DNA of 64,000 nt from Elusimicrobiota bacterium (GTDB taxonomy: Bacteria; Elusimicrobiota; Elusimicrobia; UBA1565): NCBI GenBank assembly GCA_041660925.1, contig JBAZVI010000001.1:62001-126000 (forward strand), written 5' to 3'. Each line of letters opens with the position of its first letter. Position 1 is the stretch's first letter. The translations under genes and the position numbers were made by a program. Below the pieces are notes generated by a model. That model was given only the letters and a program-made list of their open reading frames with translations. It ran no database searches and was not told the DNA's origin. Below, in pieces: positions 63,718 to 64,000 of the stretch.

Positions 63718-64000
63718 ATGACGCTCTCCCGATCATGCGGGCCCGCCTGGGCGCTCGCTCTCGCCGCGATCCTCTGTGCGGCCGAGGCCTCCGCCGCGGT
63801 CGTGAACGCGCCCGTCGCGGCGGCCGCAGCGGTCCCGCCGCTCCCGATCTGCGTCGCGACGCTCCAGCCCGGAGCGGAGCTGCGCCTCCTCGCGCTCGGA
63901 AACCCCGCGCTCCTGGAAGCGCCCTCCGTGACCGCCTCCTGGCAGCCGGCGCTCTTCCTGGGTCGGGTCCGGGCGGCGGCGGCGCAGATGCTCCGGTCCG
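63718..64000 (+). CDS. exported protein, truncated by window end
   Basis: The frame is open from ATG 63718 to the end of the window (94 codons seen; an in-frame ATG also lies at 63712, against the -10 box). Signal peptide MTLSRSCGPAWALALAAILC...ASAAVV, then an Ala/Pro-rich stretch with PPLPICVATLQPGAELRLLALGNP, the LP-rich signature of the exported family in this window. The catalytic part, if any, is beyond the edge. Confidence 0.7.
   Translation, partial: MTLSRSCGPAWALALAAILCAAEASAAVVNAPVAAAAAVPPLPICVATLQPGAELRLLALGNPALLEAPSVTASWQPALFLGRVRAAAAQMLRS

Noticed and set aside
1..64000. tRNA, rRNA, integrase, phage or plasmid replication genes
   Set aside because: I looked for cloverleaf-like and rRNA-like sequence and for such proteins and found none that I could support.

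Overview
The window is high-GC, gene-dense bacterial DNA with no rRNA, tRNA, phage or CRISPR locus that I can see. Many proteins share an unusual N-terminal module: a signal peptide ending in AQ(T/S/V)V, a long Ala/Pro-rich stretch with an 'xLPxLxxxP' patch, and in several a 'RLFELGxxRRSAxDE' patch. These are joined to CPBP, M48, M50, fungalysin-like and even TrpF-like domains. Outer-membrane barrel, FecR and lipoprotein genes point to a diderm. My best guess is a high-GC Elusimicrobiota lineage. That is inference from protein character, not from a marker gene.

Layout. 1-7.3 kb (mostly minus strand): a lipoprotein cut by the window edge, two paralogous hybrid histidine kinases, and a dihydropyrimidinase between them. 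7.4-14.7 kb: a nucleobase-catabolism block, with a three-subunit molybdenum hydroxylase (minus strand) divergent from a fused FeS-Mo xanthine-dehydrogenase-like protein and a carbamate kinase (plus strand). 14.8-15.3 kb: a PilZ-like protein. 15.3-27.8 kb: a seven-gene minus-strand run of exported or membrane proteins, mostly predicted proteases (fungalysin-like, M48, tandem CPBP, CPBP, M50, a degenerate zincin-like protein). 28.4-31.5 kb: a plus-strand CPBP / HExxH pair and a small exported protein, followed by a nested-palindrome MITE-like element. 31.9-34.7 kb: a tandemly duplicated helix-turn-helix-like regulator and a Tiki/ChaN-like exported protein. 34.7-39.8 kb: a CHASE2 adenylate/guanylate cyclase divergent from an outer-membrane TPR-barrel protein and a FecR protein. 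39.8-46.8 kb: a membrane TPR protein, a double-domain polyphosphate:AMP phosphotransferase, an ankyrin/TPR lipoprotein, a Cys-rich exported protein and an exported GH30 glycosidase. 46.9-48.2 kb: an exported TrpF-like protein. 48.4-50.9 kb: an SDR / SCP2-thiolase / small-protein operon. 50.9-52 kb: a repeat-rich spacer and a Phd/RelE-type toxin-antitoxin pair. 52-57.5 kb: exported and housekeeping single genes (DUF4239, glutaminyl cyclase, YcaQ, EEP phosphatase, an M48 remnant). 57.6-64 kb: two short plus-strand operons of exported proteins and the start of a third.

Two regulatory patterns stand out. First, most genes that begin a transcription unit have a -10-like TAnnnT hexamer ending almost always exactly 6 nt before the ATG or GTG and lack a usable Shine-Dalgarno, the signature of leaderless mRNA. 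Operon-internal genes instead use Shine-Dalgarno sequences or ATGA/GTGA overlaps. Several start codons were revised on this basis. Second, six promoters (before 14848, 28406, 30963, 57619, 60238 and 63718) share a rigid architecture: a TAGRCCGnAAA-type block, then exactly 34 bp to a GGCTCCAG/AGTCCCAA-type block, then 26 or 27 bp to the -10. Most of the genes behind them encode exported proteins or proteases. I read this as an undescribed regulon with a dedicated activator or alternative sigma factor, and it is the main candidate novelty here.
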